The notes: a model not told the origin generated them from the sequence alone. 64,000 nt of DNA from Aquiflexum balticum DSM 16537 (GCF_900176595.1 NZ_LT838813.1:4358001-4422000), one strand, 5' to 3'. Counted from the stretch's first letter, positions 17,159 to 27,059 are shown. Numbers and translations are program-made.

Positions 17159-18544
17159 TTAAAAACCTTTGTACTTTTCCAAATAATCCCTAAACCGGTT
17201 CATTACCCAAAGATGTATTCTGGCTTGGGTATTGATATAAACAAACCAGGGTAACCTGGGCACAAATTCATGGATGGCTGAGATCATATATCGGCCATTC
17301 ATTACTTCCCTGAATTCGAGCCAGCCATAGTCAAACCGCTTTACCAGCCATCCGCCTGTAATATAAAACAACTGGCGCTTGATGTCACTTCTATCAGGTA
17401 TCCAGGTCAATTGCAACATAGGCTTTTTCCCTTTCAGCATAAAGAAGCCAATATCACCCCTTTCATTTTCTTTGACATTGATCAGAAATCTAAAAAATGT
17501 CGGAAGCCATACTTTATACCTGTTGGCAACCCAAAGTGCGCTTTTATGTCGGGTATTTGGCATGCGCTGAATACTCCGGACAGTATTTTTCACCTCCCTC
17601 TCATTCTTGAATTTTGGTAATTTGGGAAGCTTGTTTTCAGGATTCAAAGCTTCAAGCACACTTTCCCTGAAGGATAAATAATCTATTTCCTTTTCTTTGA
17701 ATCTCAGTTCTTCAGAGAGGGTTAAGGTATGTTTTAGACTTTCGACCAAAGGCGAAACAAGTTTCATGGGTGTTTCTCCAAAAAAAGATACCCAAAGCTT
17801 GGATAGCCCAACTGAAAAAATAGGTACTGAAAAAATCCATCTCCTTTTTCCCATCACCCGAGCAGTTTCCTCCAACATTCCCTTGTAGGTAAGAATTTCA
17901 GGACTGCCGATTTCGATGGATTTTCCGAAAACATCCGGATTGCCTAAGCAAACATCCATAATGGTCATGGTATCTCTTAAAGAGATTGCCTGGGTCTGCG
18001 AATTGGTCCATTTTGGACACATCAATGCCGGGAGTTTTCTGACAAGATTACGTACCATCTCAAATGATGAACCTCCGGGTCCAACGATGATACCCGCCCT
18101 CAAAGCCGTCACAGGAACACCTTTACTACCCAATGTTTTCTCCACTTCCAACCGACTTCTCAGGTGAATGGAGATCTTTTCTTCTGCCACATCTTTGGGC
18201 AAAATACCTCCCAGATATAAAATCTGTTTGATGTTATTGGCCTGAGCTGCCCTTGAGAAGTTATCGGCAAGCAGGAGATCAGTATCCTCAAATGAGCCCT
18301 GGTCAAGCCGGGTAAGGGCACTCATAGAATGAATCAGGTAAATGGCATAATCAACACCCCGAAGGGCCTCAATGGTGGATGTAATTGAAAAGAGTTCAAC
18401 TTTGCGCCACTCCACATCCGGGTCGGGATTTTGTACCGCTTCCCTCCTGCTCAATGCAATAATCTTATATTTATCCTTGAAATTGTGGATAAACCACCTT
18501 CCGATATAACCTCCTGCTCCGGCAATTGCGATTGTCTTTTTCAA
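17159..18544 (-). CDS. NAD(P)-binding SDR-like protein with DUF2867 C-terminal domain
   Basis: A 461-residue protein. The N-terminal 300 residues are an NAD(P)-binding Rossmann domain (IAIAGAGGYIGRWFI at the start; VEWRKVELFS and YAIYLIHSM follow), and the C-terminal 150 residues (residues about 320-460, WLVKRFDYGWLEFREVMNG) match DUF2867. E. coli YbjT has a similar domain combination. The substrate is unknown. The start is TTG at 18544, which overlaps the TGA stop of the upstream FAD oxidoreductase in a TTGA, so translation is coupled. No in-frame ATG is available upstream, which makes the TTG start likely. Confidence 0.85.
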   Translation of the reverse strand: MKKTIAIAGAGGYIGRWFIHNFKDKYKIIALSRREAVQNPDPDVEWRKVELFSITSTIEALRGVDYAIYLIHSMSALTRLDQGSFEDTDLLLADNFSRAAQANNIKQILYLGGILPKDVAEEKISIHLRSRLEVEKTLGSKGVPVTALRAGIIVGPGGSSFEMVRNLVRKLPALMCPKWTNSQTQAISLRDTMTIMDVCLGNPDVFGKSIEIGSPEILTYKGMLEETARVMGKRRWIFSVPIFSVGLSKLWVSFFGETPMKLVSPLVESLKHTLTLSEELRFKEKEIDYLSFRESVLEALNPENKLPKLPKFKNEREVKNTVRSIQRMPNTRHKSALWVANRYKVWLPTFFRFLINVKENERGDIGFFMLKGKKPMLQLTWIPDRSDIKRQLFYITGGWLVKRFDYGWLEFREVMNGRYMISAIHEFVPRLPWFVYINTQARIHLWVMNRFRDYLEKYKGF

Positions 18545-19785
18545 TGCATGTTGGGTTGAATACTTAAAATTACCGCCTCAGCTGCTTTTCGGCCGGCTGT
18601 CATAGCTGCATTGATGGATCCGTTTAGCAAATAGTCTCCGGATAAAAATACATTATCATAAATCTTTGTTTGAGTCGCAGGCATACTGGATTTCATATCA
18701 TCTATCTGAGGCAGTGCATCCTCAATTTCATAGACTTTTTCCAATTTAAAGTGTTCGGATTTGATATCAGTCAGGGCTTCAAGTTCTATTTTGACCTTTT
18801 CAATAAGTTTATCATCCAATTTCACTGATTTGGTGATAGAAACGGATAAAAGCGCTCTTCCGGTTTTTGAATAGGATTTGCTTACATCTGTCATAAATAC
18901 AAGGTTATTGACCAAAAATAGTTTGTCTGTAACCAAACCTATCATGGGACTGGCAAAAAATGATTTTTCCAAACTGAAATAGAGATTGACAACTTTTCTG
19001 GAGGGTTTGAATTGTCCCAACATCTGAGGAAGAAATTTATCAGGCTTTGCAGCGATGATGATTTTATCTGCCTTTATTCGTTCACCGGAAGCCAATTCAA
19101 TAAGATTCCCATCTATAGTTTTAACAGCCGTATTCAACCGAATGGAAGTTTTGGTCAATTTGGATTTCAATTGATCTGAAATAGCCTGCATCCCGTTTTC
19201 AGGAACAGCAGCATGACCTAAAGAAAACATTTTGAAAACAAAATTGAACATTCTTGAGGAAGTCTCCAGTTCATTTTCAAGAAAAATCCCTTTAAAAAAA
19301 GGCATAAAGAAGTTTTCAATGATTTTCTCCGAAAAGCCATAATCTCTTAAAAACTGTAATGTCGTCTTGTCAGGTTCATTGAAAATCTCTTCCTCTTTTT
19401 TACTTTTCAAAGATTGCGTCAGTTTGAAAATCCTGAACTTATCCATAAAAGTACCCACGGACGAAAAGGCCATGCTCACAACTTTCAAGGGGTTGCGCAG
19501 AGGATCATGAATGGTAAATAAATTGCCCGGCCTAAGTACTATCGCTCCAGGATTGAATTTTTTGAGTTTTAAGGAATCATAATCCAAATACCTTTGAGCT
19601 TCGGGATAAGCGGTCAATAAGACCTGAAATCCTCTATCGAAAATAAATCCATCCTGATAATCCGACCTCACTCTTCCACCTACCACCTTATCTGATTCCA
19701 AAATAACAGGGCTAAAACCTGCGCGCTCAAGTTCATATGCTGCAATAAGGCCCGAAATTCCTGCCCCAATAATATATATATCCAT
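18541..19785 (-). CDS. FAD-dependent amine oxidase / desaturase-like oxidoreductase
   Basis: A 414-residue flavoprotein with the dinucleotide-binding motif DIYIIGAGISGLIAAYELERAG at the N-terminus, followed by ESDKVVGGRV. This is the protoporphyrinogen oxidase/phytoene desaturase/amine oxidase superfamily. The C-terminal FLSGDYLLNGSINAAMTAGRKAAEAV motif is the second FAD contact. In-frame ATGs at 19800 and 19821 would add 5 or 12 residues; 19785 is chosen because the dinucleotide motif then begins right after the start, as in relatives. The 4-nt overlap with the SDR gene indicates that both proteins work in one pathway, possibly isoprenoid or lipid modification, which is inference. Confidence 0.87.
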   Translation of the reverse strand: MDIYIIGAGISGLIAAYELERAGFSPVILESDKVVGGRVRSDYQDGFIFDRGFQVLLTAYPEAQRYLDYDSLKLKKFNPGAIVLRPGNLFTIHDPLRNPLKVVSMAFSSVGTFMDKFRIFKLTQSLKSKKEEEIFNEPDKTTLQFLRDYGFSEKIIENFFMPFFKGIFLENELETSSRMFNFVFKMFSLGHAAVPENGMQAISDQLKSKLTKTSIRLNTAVKTIDGNLIELASGERIKADKIIIAAKPDKFLPQMLGQFKPSRKVVNLYFSLEKSFFASPMIGLVTDKLFLVNNLVFMTDVSKSYSKTGRALLSVSITKSVKLDDKLIEKVKIELEALTDIKSEHFKLEKVYEIEDALPQIDDMKSSMPATQTKIYDNVFLSGDYLLNGSINAAMTAGRKAAEAVILSIQPNMH

Positions 19786-19954
19786 TTCTGTGTTTAACAT
19801 AAGCTTCTCTTTAGAGACCATTTTTAACGCAAATTGTTTCCTGTTACAATTTAAGTTTTTCTTTTCTACCGTTTAAAGTTTTATCCTTCGAATACTGTAA
19901 TTAATGATCAAAACTTGGATGCCTTGGTTTATTTTGCACACAAATTAAAATCCC

Positions 19955-21181
19955 ATGAAAATATTCAAGATCAGTTTATTCCTCCTTTTCTTCAATCTAT
20001 CATTTGGTGGCTACGCCCAATCAGTCTATTTCCCCCCATTTGGAGATTGGGAGCAAAAAAATCCTTCTGATTTAAAAGTGGATGGTAACAAAATACAAGC
20101 AGCTATCGATTTTGCGATTAATACGGAAAGCGAAGCAAATAAAAACATGAAAATAGCGCATTATCAAAGTGCTTTTGGAAGAGAACCATTTGGATTTCCT
20201 GTTGGACCTATGAGAGACAGAGGTGAGGCCGCAGGATTGATTGTTTACAAAGGATATATCATCGGTAAATGGGGCGATCCACATCGTGTTGATCTTACTT
20301 TCAGTGTAGCTAAAAGTATTTTATCCACCACAGTAGGATTGGCAGTTGACCAAGGTTTAATCAAAAGTGAAAAAGATTTGGTATATCCCTATATGGGACC
20401 AATTATCCCCTATGAGCCCCAAAGAGCCATGATGAATAAATCTGATCATTTGATGGAAGAGGATGTTTTTGATTTGTTCGGAACTCCTCACAATAGAAAA
20501 ATCACTTGGGAGCATTTATTAAGGCAGACCTCCGATTGGGAAGGTTCGCTTTGGGGAAAACCAGATTGGGCAGACAGACCACAGGGAAATTCCTCAGAAT
20601 GGCTGACACGGGAGAGAAATGAACCGGGAACTGTTTACAAATACAATGATACCCGGGTCAATGTATTGGCTTTGGCAGCATTGAACGTGTGGAGAAAACC
20701 ACTTCCGCAGGTCCTCAAAGAGCATGTAATGGACAAGATTGGAGCAAGTCCTACTTGGAGATGGACCGGATATGAAAACTCTTATATAGTATTGGACGGG
20801 CAAATTGTACAGTCAGTAAGTGGCGGCTCGCATTGGGGCGGAGGTATGTTTATCAGTGCTTATGATCAGGCAAGGTTTGGATATTTGACTTTGAGAAAAG
20901 GAAAGTGGAACGGGCAACAGATAATCTCTGAAGAATGGATAAAAAAATCCCGCACGCCCACGACAGTCCAGAGCAATTACGGATTTATGAATTATTTCCT
21001 GAATACAGATAGAAAAGAAATCCCCGCTGCTCCTGAATCAGCCTTTTTCCACTTGGGAGCAGGAACCAATATGATCTATGTAGATGAAGAAAATGACCTG
21101 GTCATCGTAGCCCGCTGGATCAAAAATGATCAAAAAGCAGAGTTGGTGAGACTGATATTGGAAAGTTTGCCGAAGAGGTAG
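19955..21181 (+). CDS. Secreted serine hydrolase of the beta-lactamase (class C-like) family
   Basis: A 408-residue exported protein with a signal peptide (MKIFKISLFLLFFNLSFGGYAQ). The SxxK catalytic motif is FSVAK (Ser117, Lys120), the YxN-like motif is YKYNDTRVN, and the third motif is replaced by HLGAG near the C-terminus, as in family VIII esterases and other class C-related hydrolases. It is probably an esterase or peptidase acting in the periplasm; beta-lactam resistance cannot be inferred. It is divergent from the FAD oxidoreductase, with a 169-bp spacer. Confidence 0.88.
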   Translation: MKIFKISLFLLFFNLSFGGYAQSVYFPPFGDWEQKNPSDLKVDGNKIQAAIDFAINTESEANKNMKIAHYQSAFGREPFGFPVGPMRDRGEAAGLIVYKGYIIGKWGDPHRVDLTFSVAKSILSTTVGLAVDQGLIKSEKDLVYPYMGPIIPYEPQRAMMNKSDHLMEEDVFDLFGTPHNRKITWEHLLRQTSDWEGSLWGKPDWADRPQGNSSEWLTRERNEPGTVYKYNDTRVNVLALAALNVWRKPLPQVLKEHVMDKIGASPTWRWTGYENSYIVLDGQIVQSVSGGSHWGGGMFISAYDQARFGYLTLRKGKWNGQQIISEEWIKKSRTPTTVQSNYGFMNYFLNTDRKEIPAAPESAFFHLGAGTNMIYVDEENDLVIVARWIKNDQKAELVRLILESLPKR

Positions 21182-21491
21182 ATAACAGGATTGGTGATTT
21201 TCGGATTGTAAGATTGTAAGAACTTGTCCACTGTAGCGGATTGAAAAATTGAAAGATTCTTGGTTATCAGTTTATTAATTAGTTTAAAATCTATTCTGAC
21301 GCTTAGAGCAGGTATTTTTATTGGCTCCACGATACTCGGGGTAGGCTTTGATTCCTGCCTCTTCATCATTCTTTATTCGATGTTCGTTATTCGATATTTG
21401 ACTAAGGGTTGCAAGGCTATTGAGTTACTTTTTCAATCTAAATTCTTGCTTGGCTCTTGCTTCTTGTCTCTTGGTTCTTAAATCTCATATC
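21182..21491. other. 310-bp non-coding spacer rich in TCTT/CTTG words
   Basis: No gene is supported here; one 73-codon frame on the plus strand lacks coding character. The right half (about 21440-21500) is built from degenerate words such as TTCTTG, CTCTTG and TCTCATATCTCAAGTCTT. Similar words occur at 7830-7865 (CCAAGACACAAGATTCAAGACTTG). This looks like a degenerate dispersed repeat typical of intergenic DNA in this lineage, with no assigned function. Confidence 0.45.
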
Positions 21492-22484
21492 TCAAGTCTT
21501 AATTCTCCCTTCCCCCAATTTCTGCGCTATAGCTGAACCTGCCATCAACTGAAGCGAATGATAGACCATCAGGGGTAAAAGAATCACCCCAAAGATTACC
21601 GGATCAGGGAACATTACCCGACCCATAACTGCACCTTGTACGAGTGATTTTTTACTTCCACAGAAAACCAACGTGATCATGTCTTCTCTGGTAAAATTGA
21701 AAAACCTTGAAACCATGTACATCAAACCCATCATCAAAAAGAAAAATCCCAACATTAAAACACCCAACCAAATCAATTCACCCGCACTGTGTCCTTCAAA
21801 CATGTTCTCGGCAAAAGACTCAGCAAAAGCTGTGAAAACAATCAATAAAATAATTGCCTGATCAAAGTTTTTGAGAGCAACCTGATGTTTGTTTACAAAC
21901 TTAATCAGATAGGGATGTACAAACAATCCTATGATTACCGGAAACAAAACCTGAAGACTCAATTTGATAAAGGTATCTGTCAGGTCAAATCCAACCGCTG
22001 TTTCCGGTAATATCAAATCCATCCATAGCGGTGTTATAAAAATCCCTACCATACTGGAAATGCTTGCATTGAATATAGCAGCGGGAAGATTACCTCCAGC
22101 AATACTTACCATGACAACGGAGGAAGAAACAGTAGACGGTAATGCTGCCAAATAAAAAGTCCCCAACCAAAGATAACTGTCTTCACTGCCCCAAATGGCA
22201 TAGAGAATCAGTATAATCAAGGGGAATATCAAAAATGTAGTCGATTGGACCAAAAGGTGCAATTTCCAATTAGAAAGCCCCTCTTTTAATTTTTGGGGGC
22301 TAAGTTTGACCCCATAAAAAAAGAAAATAAAGGAAATACCTGCTCCTGTAATGGTTTTTAAAGGCAAAGGACTTTCAGACGTCCCCCACTCCGGGAATAA
22401 TTTGGCCAGGAAAATCATACCGACCAGCAAAAAGAAAAATGTATTCAGCCCGGCCCTTTTTAATGTTTCTCTAAATTTGGACAT
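21492..22484 (-). CDS. BASS-family (bile acid:sodium symporter-like) transporter
   Basis: A 330-residue membrane protein with about ten hydrophobic segments. Motifs of the SBF/BASS fold are visible: ITGAGISFIFFFYGVKLSPQKL, LAALPSTVSSSVVMVSIAGGNLPAAIFNASISSMVGIFITPL with its two crossed-helix regions, and VFCGSKKSLVQGAVMGRVMF near the C-terminus, as in YfeH-type proteins. Transport of an organic anion together with sodium is expected; the substrate is unknown. It is 3 bp downstream of the TrmH methyltransferase, so they are an operon. Confidence 0.88.
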   Translation of the reverse strand: MSKFRETLKRAGLNTFFFLLVGMIFLAKLFPEWGTSESPLPLKTITGAGISFIFFFYGVKLSPQKLKEGLSNWKLHLLVQSTTFLIFPLIILILYAIWGSEDSYLWLGTFYLAALPSTVSSSVVMVSIAGGNLPAAIFNASISSMVGIFITPLWMDLILPETAVGFDLTDTFIKLSLQVLFPVIIGLFVHPYLIKFVNKHQVALKNFDQAIILLIVFTAFAESFAENMFEGHSAGELIWLGVLMLGFFFLMMGLMYMVSRFFNFTREDMITLVFCGSKKSLVQGAVMGRVMFPDPVIFGVILLPLMVYHSLQLMAGSAIAQKLGEGRIKT

Positions 22485-22487
22485 AAT

Positions 22488-23255
22488 CTAAAGTGAGTTT
22501 TGGCCTTTCAAAAAAGATTGTCTTCTGACATTGTCACAGATGATGGCTGTGGCTATAGCCACATTGAGTGATTCAGCATTACCAAATCTTGGGATTGTGA
22601 TTTTATATTTGACCAATTCTTCCAATTCAAGCGAAATTCCTTTTGATTCGTTTCCCATTAATATGATTCCCGATTCCCCGAAATTTTGCTGATAGATATT
22701 ATCACCTTCCAGGTAAGCTCCATAAACAGGGAGTTTTGATTCCATTAAATAAGACTTCAGATCTGTATAAAAAACATTGACCCTTGTAAAGCTTCCCATA
22801 CTTGCATGAAGGACTTTAGGATTATAAAAATCAGCTGATTCCATGGAAAGGATGATTTTATTGATCCCATACCAATCAGATATTCTGATGATTGTCCCCA
22901 AGTTTCCCGGATCTCTTACATCGTCAAGGGCAATGGCCCAATCTTTTGGACCTATTTCAATAAATTCATTGGGTTTGATATCTGCAACTGCCAAAGCAGC
23001 ATCATTGGTTTGGAAAGAACCGATGGACTCTAAGGTTTTTTGGTCAACTTCAAAAGCCTCCCCTGAGAACTTATTTATAATGGAATGATTCTCATTGGCG
23101 AATTTGGAAGTAAACAAAAGATGACTGACCTGAAAATTTGAAGCCAGCAATTCCGTTACATTTTTGCCGCCTTCCACAAAAAAAGCATTTTCCTGTTTAC
23201 GGAATTTTTTTTGGTGCAAGGATTTAATAAACTTAAGCGTATTTTTGCTTAACAT
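22488..23255 (-). CDS. TrmH/SpoU family RNA 2'-O-methyltransferase
   Basis: A 255-residue SpoU methyltransferase. An N-terminal substrate-binding domain (residues 1-95) is followed by the knotted SAM-binding domain with the three motifs: ALDDVRDPGNLGTIIR, IILMGNESKGIS, and IPRFGNAESLNVAIATAIICDNVRRQ. It methylates a ribose in tRNA or rRNA; the exact site is not predictable. The start codon is only 18 bp from that of the divergent TamA-like gene, a pairing I recall as common in Bacteroidota. Confidence 0.93.
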   Translation of the reverse strand: MLSKNTLKFIKSLHQKKFRKQENAFFVEGGKNVTELLASNFQVSHLLFTSKFANENHSIINKFSGEAFEVDQKTLESIGSFQTNDAALAVADIKPNEFIEIGPKDWAIALDDVRDPGNLGTIIRISDWYGINKIILSMESADFYNPKVLHASMGSFTRVNVFYTDLKSYLMESKLPVYGAYLEGDNIYQQNFGESGIILMGNESKGISLELEELVKYKITIPRFGNAESLNVAIATAIICDNVRRQSFLKGQNSL

Positions 23256-23273
23256 CAGGTTAATTGCCGAGTA

Positions 23274-25688
23274 GTGAATAAAGCCAAATATATAAACTTT
23301 CTTTTTCTCGTTTTTTTAATTTCAGGCTGTTCTTTGACCAAGGGACTCAAAGATGATCAATATCTACTTTATGATGTGAAAATACAGGGAGTAGAAAAAA
23401 GTGACAAAATAGCCATACAGAATCTTGTCAAACAATACCCAAATACCAGAATTCCTCTTTTGAATACCTCTATAGGTGTTTCTCTCTATCGTTTTGGTGA
23501 ATGGAACTATGACAGCACCAAATTTTTGAACAAAAAAGCAGTTTTGGAGGAAGAGAAAAATAGCTTATTGAAACTTTCAGAAGAAGGCACTATTAACAGA
23601 AAGCAAAGAAAAAGATTGGACAAAATCATGACCAATCTGACTTCTGTGGAAAAAAAGCTGGAATATGGAAATTTCTTTATGCGGACCGGAAATCCCAGAG
23701 TCATTTTTGATAGCACAAAAACTGAGGAAAGCAGGAAACAGATTACCTATTATCTTTATAATAATGGCTTCTTTGATGCAGAAACAGACTTTGAAGTGGT
23801 GACTGAAAAAAAGAAAGCAAGGGTCACGTATTTGGTGACTGAAAATAGACCTTATATCATCGATTCATTTTACACCAGATCAGATGATGAGGCAATTTAT
23901 TTTTTACTGGATAAAAATTCCAAATTTTCAAATATCAAAGTAACCGAAATTTATGAGCAGAATTCGATTTCAAAAGAAAGACAGCGAATAGAGGATCTTT
24001 TGAAAGAGAACGGGTATTATACTTTTTCAAGGTCTTATGTTGAATATAATGTGTATAAAGATACAGCAGAAAATACGGTTAAAATTGAACAATTAATCCG
24101 TAAACCTATCAATTCAGAGGTCCATCAGGTATACACGCTTGACTCCATTTATTTTTCCATTGATCCTCCCAATACAGAATTTTTCAACAATGAATATAAA
24201 AGTTCTTTTAAAGACATCAATTTCGAGGTCTACGAAGATAAATATTCAGAAAAAATAATTTCTTCCAGGATTTTTATGAATAAGGGAGATTTATATAACA
24301 GAACCAATGTTATAGAAACCCAAAGACAGCTTGCAAATCTCGATTTGTTCAGGTTTGTCAATATTGCATTTGATACATTGGGAAATGTGCTGAGACCCAA
24401 AATATTTACCCAGCCAAACCAGAAATATCTTATAACCAATCAGCTTGGAGCAAGTATAACGGAACAGTTACCCGGACCGTTTTTTAGCCATTCCCTAAGA
24501 AACAGAAATCTTTTTAGGGGAGCCGAAATTTTTGAGTTTTTCTTTAGGGCAGGTTTGGAAGGAGTCGTGTCTGCAACAGGAGAAGGCGGTGTATTCAGAA
24601 GTAGAGAGTTAAATACATCTGCATCAATCATTTTTCCCCAGTTTTTACTTCCTTTAAACAAAGGATCTCTTGAGCGATATGGAAGGTTTAATCCCAATAC
24701 ACGAACTCTTGTAGGTTATAATTATGTCAACAGACCTGAGTATATCAGGGAAAGTTTAAATGGAATAATCAGTTATAATTGGAATACAAGAAATCTCCGA
24801 CAGCAATTTTCCATTAATGCTTTGGATGCCAATTTTATCAGATCAAATTTAAGTGACGATTTCAGACTGCTATTGGAAGATCTTCAAAATCAAGGAAATA
24901 ACCTTATCAATTCTTTTCTACCATCCTATGTCAGTAGTATTTCAGGACAGGTAGTGATCAACTTCAATCAGTATGGCGTTTTTCAAAAAAATAAAGCCTC
25001 TCTACTGAGATTGTTTCTTGAAAGTGGAGGAACAACATTGAATTTTGTAAACTCTGAATTCTATGAAAATAGGAATTTGTCCTACTTCCAGTTTTTAAAA
25101 TTCCAGGCCGATTTTAGAAGATTCATGCCCATTTCTCGAAAACAGATTTTTGCTTATAGGTTGAATCTTGGCTTGGCCAAACCCTATGGTGCAAGTAACG
25201 GGGTTTTACCATACGAAAAATATTTCTTCGCAGGTGGCAGTACCGGTATCAGGGCATGGCAACCAAGACGTCTTGGCCCAGGTTCAAATACTCCAAATAC
25301 TTTTAATGATGGGACCTTCGATTACAGGTTTGAGCAGCCGGGCGAAATTCTTTTTGAGGGTATGTTTGAATTGCGGAGTAAACTTTACGGATATTTTGAT
25401 GGTGCGTTTTTTATAGATATCGGTAATACATGGACTTTCAACGAGGATCTGACCCGTCCTGGAGCAAATTTCGAATTCAACCGATTTTACAAAGAAATCG
25501 CGGTTGGTACTGGATTGGGGCTTCGTATGGACTTTGAATTCCTTGTGCTGAGGTTGGATATGGGTGTCAAAGCGGTGGACCCTGCAAGAGATGTGGGAGA
25601 AAGGTTTATCCTTGGAGATTTCTTCAAAAGCTTTCTTGGAGAAAGAGGTCAGACTGTGTTCAACATAGGAATTGGATACCCTTTCTGA
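23274..25688 (+). CDS. TamA/BamA-like outer-membrane assembly lipoprotein
   Basis: An 804-residue outer-membrane protein of the Omp85 superfamily. It starts with a lipoprotein signal (FLISGC, Cys19), has periplasmic POTRA-like domains to about residue 400 (for example FFDAETDFEVVTEKKKARVTYLV and RIEDLLKENGYYTFSR), and ends in a beta-barrel with the conserved YEKYFFAGGSTGIRAWQPRRLGPG motif of BamA/TamA and an aromatic C-terminal residue (IGIGYPF). It probably helps insert proteins or export lipids at the outer membrane. The start is GTG; no ATG is available upstream in frame. With only 18 bp to the divergent gene, its promoter must overlap coding sequence. Confidence 0.9.
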   Translation: MNKAKYINFLFLVFLISGCSLTKGLKDDQYLLYDVKIQGVEKSDKIAIQNLVKQYPNTRIPLLNTSIGVSLYRFGEWNYDSTKFLNKKAVLEEEKNSLLKLSEEGTINRKQRKRLDKIMTNLTSVEKKLEYGNFFMRTGNPRVIFDSTKTEESRKQITYYLYNNGFFDAETDFEVVTEKKKARVTYLVTENRPYIIDSFYTRSDDEAIYFLLDKNSKFSNIKVTEIYEQNSISKERQRIEDLLKENGYYTFSRSYVEYNVYKDTAENTVKIEQLIRKPINSEVHQVYTLDSIYFSIDPPNTEFFNNEYKSSFKDINFEVYEDKYSEKIISSRIFMNKGDLYNRTNVIETQRQLANLDLFRFVNIAFDTLGNVLRPKIFTQPNQKYLITNQLGASITEQLPGPFFSHSLRNRNLFRGAEIFEFFFRAGLEGVVSATGEGGVFRSRELNTSASIIFPQFLLPLNKGSLERYGRFNPNTRTLVGYNYVNRPEYIRESLNGIISYNWNTRNLRQQFSINALDANFIRSNLSDDFRLLLEDLQNQGNNLINSFLPSYVSSISGQVVINFNQYGVFQKNKASLLRLFLESGGTTLNFVNSEFYENRNLSYFQFLKFQADFRRFMPISRKQIFAYRLNLGLAKPYGASNGVLPYEKYFFAGGSTGIRAWQPRRLGPGSNTPNTFNDGTFDYRFEQPGEILFEGMFELRSKLYGYFDGAFFIDIGNTWTFNEDLTRPGANFEFNRFYKEIAVGTGLGLRMDFEFLVLRLDMGVKAVDPARDVGERFILGDFFKSFLGERGQTVFNIGIGYPF

Positions 25689-25826
25689 TTATTTGACTTG
25701 ATTTGACTGGTATTCATGGATGAGATGAAATGCGTAAAAAGTCAGGAGATCCTGAAAATCAAAAAGTTAAAATTATTGGGGAATCCAGTCCTTTGACATT
25801 CCCGATTTGATTGGATTTTAATATAC

Positions 25827-27059
25827 TTATTCACTTAAATTTAGTACTTCCGCTTTTTCGTGACCAATAATTGTTTTGTCCATGGGCAATGAAAAATAGA
25901 AAGATGACCCATTGCCTTCGCTACTTTCGACCCATATTTTCCCACCGTTTCTTTCCAAAAACCCTTTCGATAAAAGCAATCCTATACCAGCACCTTTATT
26001 TTCCTTCCTAGCATTTGATAAAGTTTTCAACTGTGGTTTAAAAAGTTTCTCCAATATTTTATTTGACATTCCAATTCCTGAATCCTTTACCTGAACGATT
26101 ATTTTTGTTTCATTACGCTTTGCCGAAATCTTGATTTCTCCACCCGGTTGGGTATGTTTTATCGCATTGGAAATAAGGTTTTGAAAAACAGAAACCAACA
26201 TTTTCCGGTCTGCAAATACGGTTTCATTTTCTTCTATTTGATGAACAAGAGTTATGTGATTGAGCTGTGCCGTTTCCTTCATTCTTTCAAATACTTTTTG
26301 AACAAAACAGGTCAATTGAATTTTCTGGGGCATAAATACTTGAGCAGCAAACTTTATTCTGGCCCATTCCACAAGATAATCCAACATTTCCAATTCATCG
26401 GTGGAAGTTTTGAGCAGCAGTTCAAGCATTTCATTCACCTCTTCTGCATTCATTTCTTTGATATTGGCCATCAAGTGGGTAACCAAGCCAATTATTCCTG
26501 TTAATGGAGTTCGGAGATCATGGGAAATAATAGCAAGTACGCTTTCTTTATGGGTATTGAGGTCTTCAAGATCTTTGATGTAAGTTTTGATGACCTCTTC
26601 AGATTTCTTTTTTTCTGTGAGATCCCTTAGGATTTTAACAAATCCCATCATTTCTCCATTGACATCAAGGAGAGGAAAAACCAATCCAAAGGCAAAAAAT
26701 CTACTTCCATCCTTCCTGACATGCCAACGATTATCTGTTGCCCTTCCGTCTGCAAGTGAAGTTTGGATTTCCGAATTTTGAATACCTAATTCTAAATCTT
26801 CATCAGTAAAAATAATGTCAAAATCTTTTCCAATCATTTCATCGGATTCCCATCCAAAGATCGTAGTGGATCCTGAATTCCAACTGTTGATTTTCAATTG
26901 TTTGTCCATTGTGAAAATTGAATAGTCCTGAAGGCTATCAATTATTTGGCTGTAAAACTCAGCGGAAGGGATAAATTTTGAGTTAGGTTCTTTGGTGATT
27001 ATTTTTTCTTGAAGCATTTCAATATTTCGGTTTTTAATAGGTGAAAAAATAAAATTCAT
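25827..27059 (-). CDS. PAS-domain sensor histidine kinase
   Basis: A 410-residue cytoplasmic histidine kinase without membrane segments. A PAS domain occupies about residues 35-145 (YSIFTMDKQLKINSWNSGST, then GEMMGFVKILRDLTEKKK). The HisKA dimerisation box is LAIISHDLRTPLTGI with His180 as phosphorylation site. The HATPase domain has the N box NLISNAIKHT, G1 DSGIGMS and G2 GAGIGLLLS. It has no adjacent response regulator, so it is an orphan kinase. The PAS domain suggests sensing of redox, oxygen or a small ligand, which cannot be determined. An in-frame ATG at 27017 is an alternative start. Confidence 0.9.
   Translation of the reverse strand: MNFIFSPIKNRNIEMLQEKIITKEPNSKFIPSAEFYSQIIDSLQDYSIFTMDKQLKINSWNSGSTTIFGWESDEMIGKDFDIIFTDEDLELGIQNSEIQTSLADGRATDNRWHVRKDGSRFFAFGLVFPLLDVNGEMMGFVKILRDLTEKKKSEEVIKTYIKDLEDLNTHKESVLAIISHDLRTPLTGIIGLVTHLMANIKEMNAEEVNEMLELLLKTSTDELEMLDYLVEWARIKFAAQVFMPQKIQLTCFVQKVFERMKETAQLNHITLVHQIEENETVFADRKMLVSVFQNLISNAIKHTQPGGEIKISAKRNETKIIVQVKDSGIGMSNKILEKLFKPQLKTLSNARKENKGAGIGLLLSKGFLERNGGKIWVESSEGNGSSFYFSLPMDKTIIGHEKAEVLNLSE

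Noticed and set aside
21260-21481. 73-codon frame between the serine hydrolase and the BASS transporter
   Set aside because: It lies in a region of degenerate repeats and has no recognisable features other than hydrophobic residues expected from T-rich DNA.
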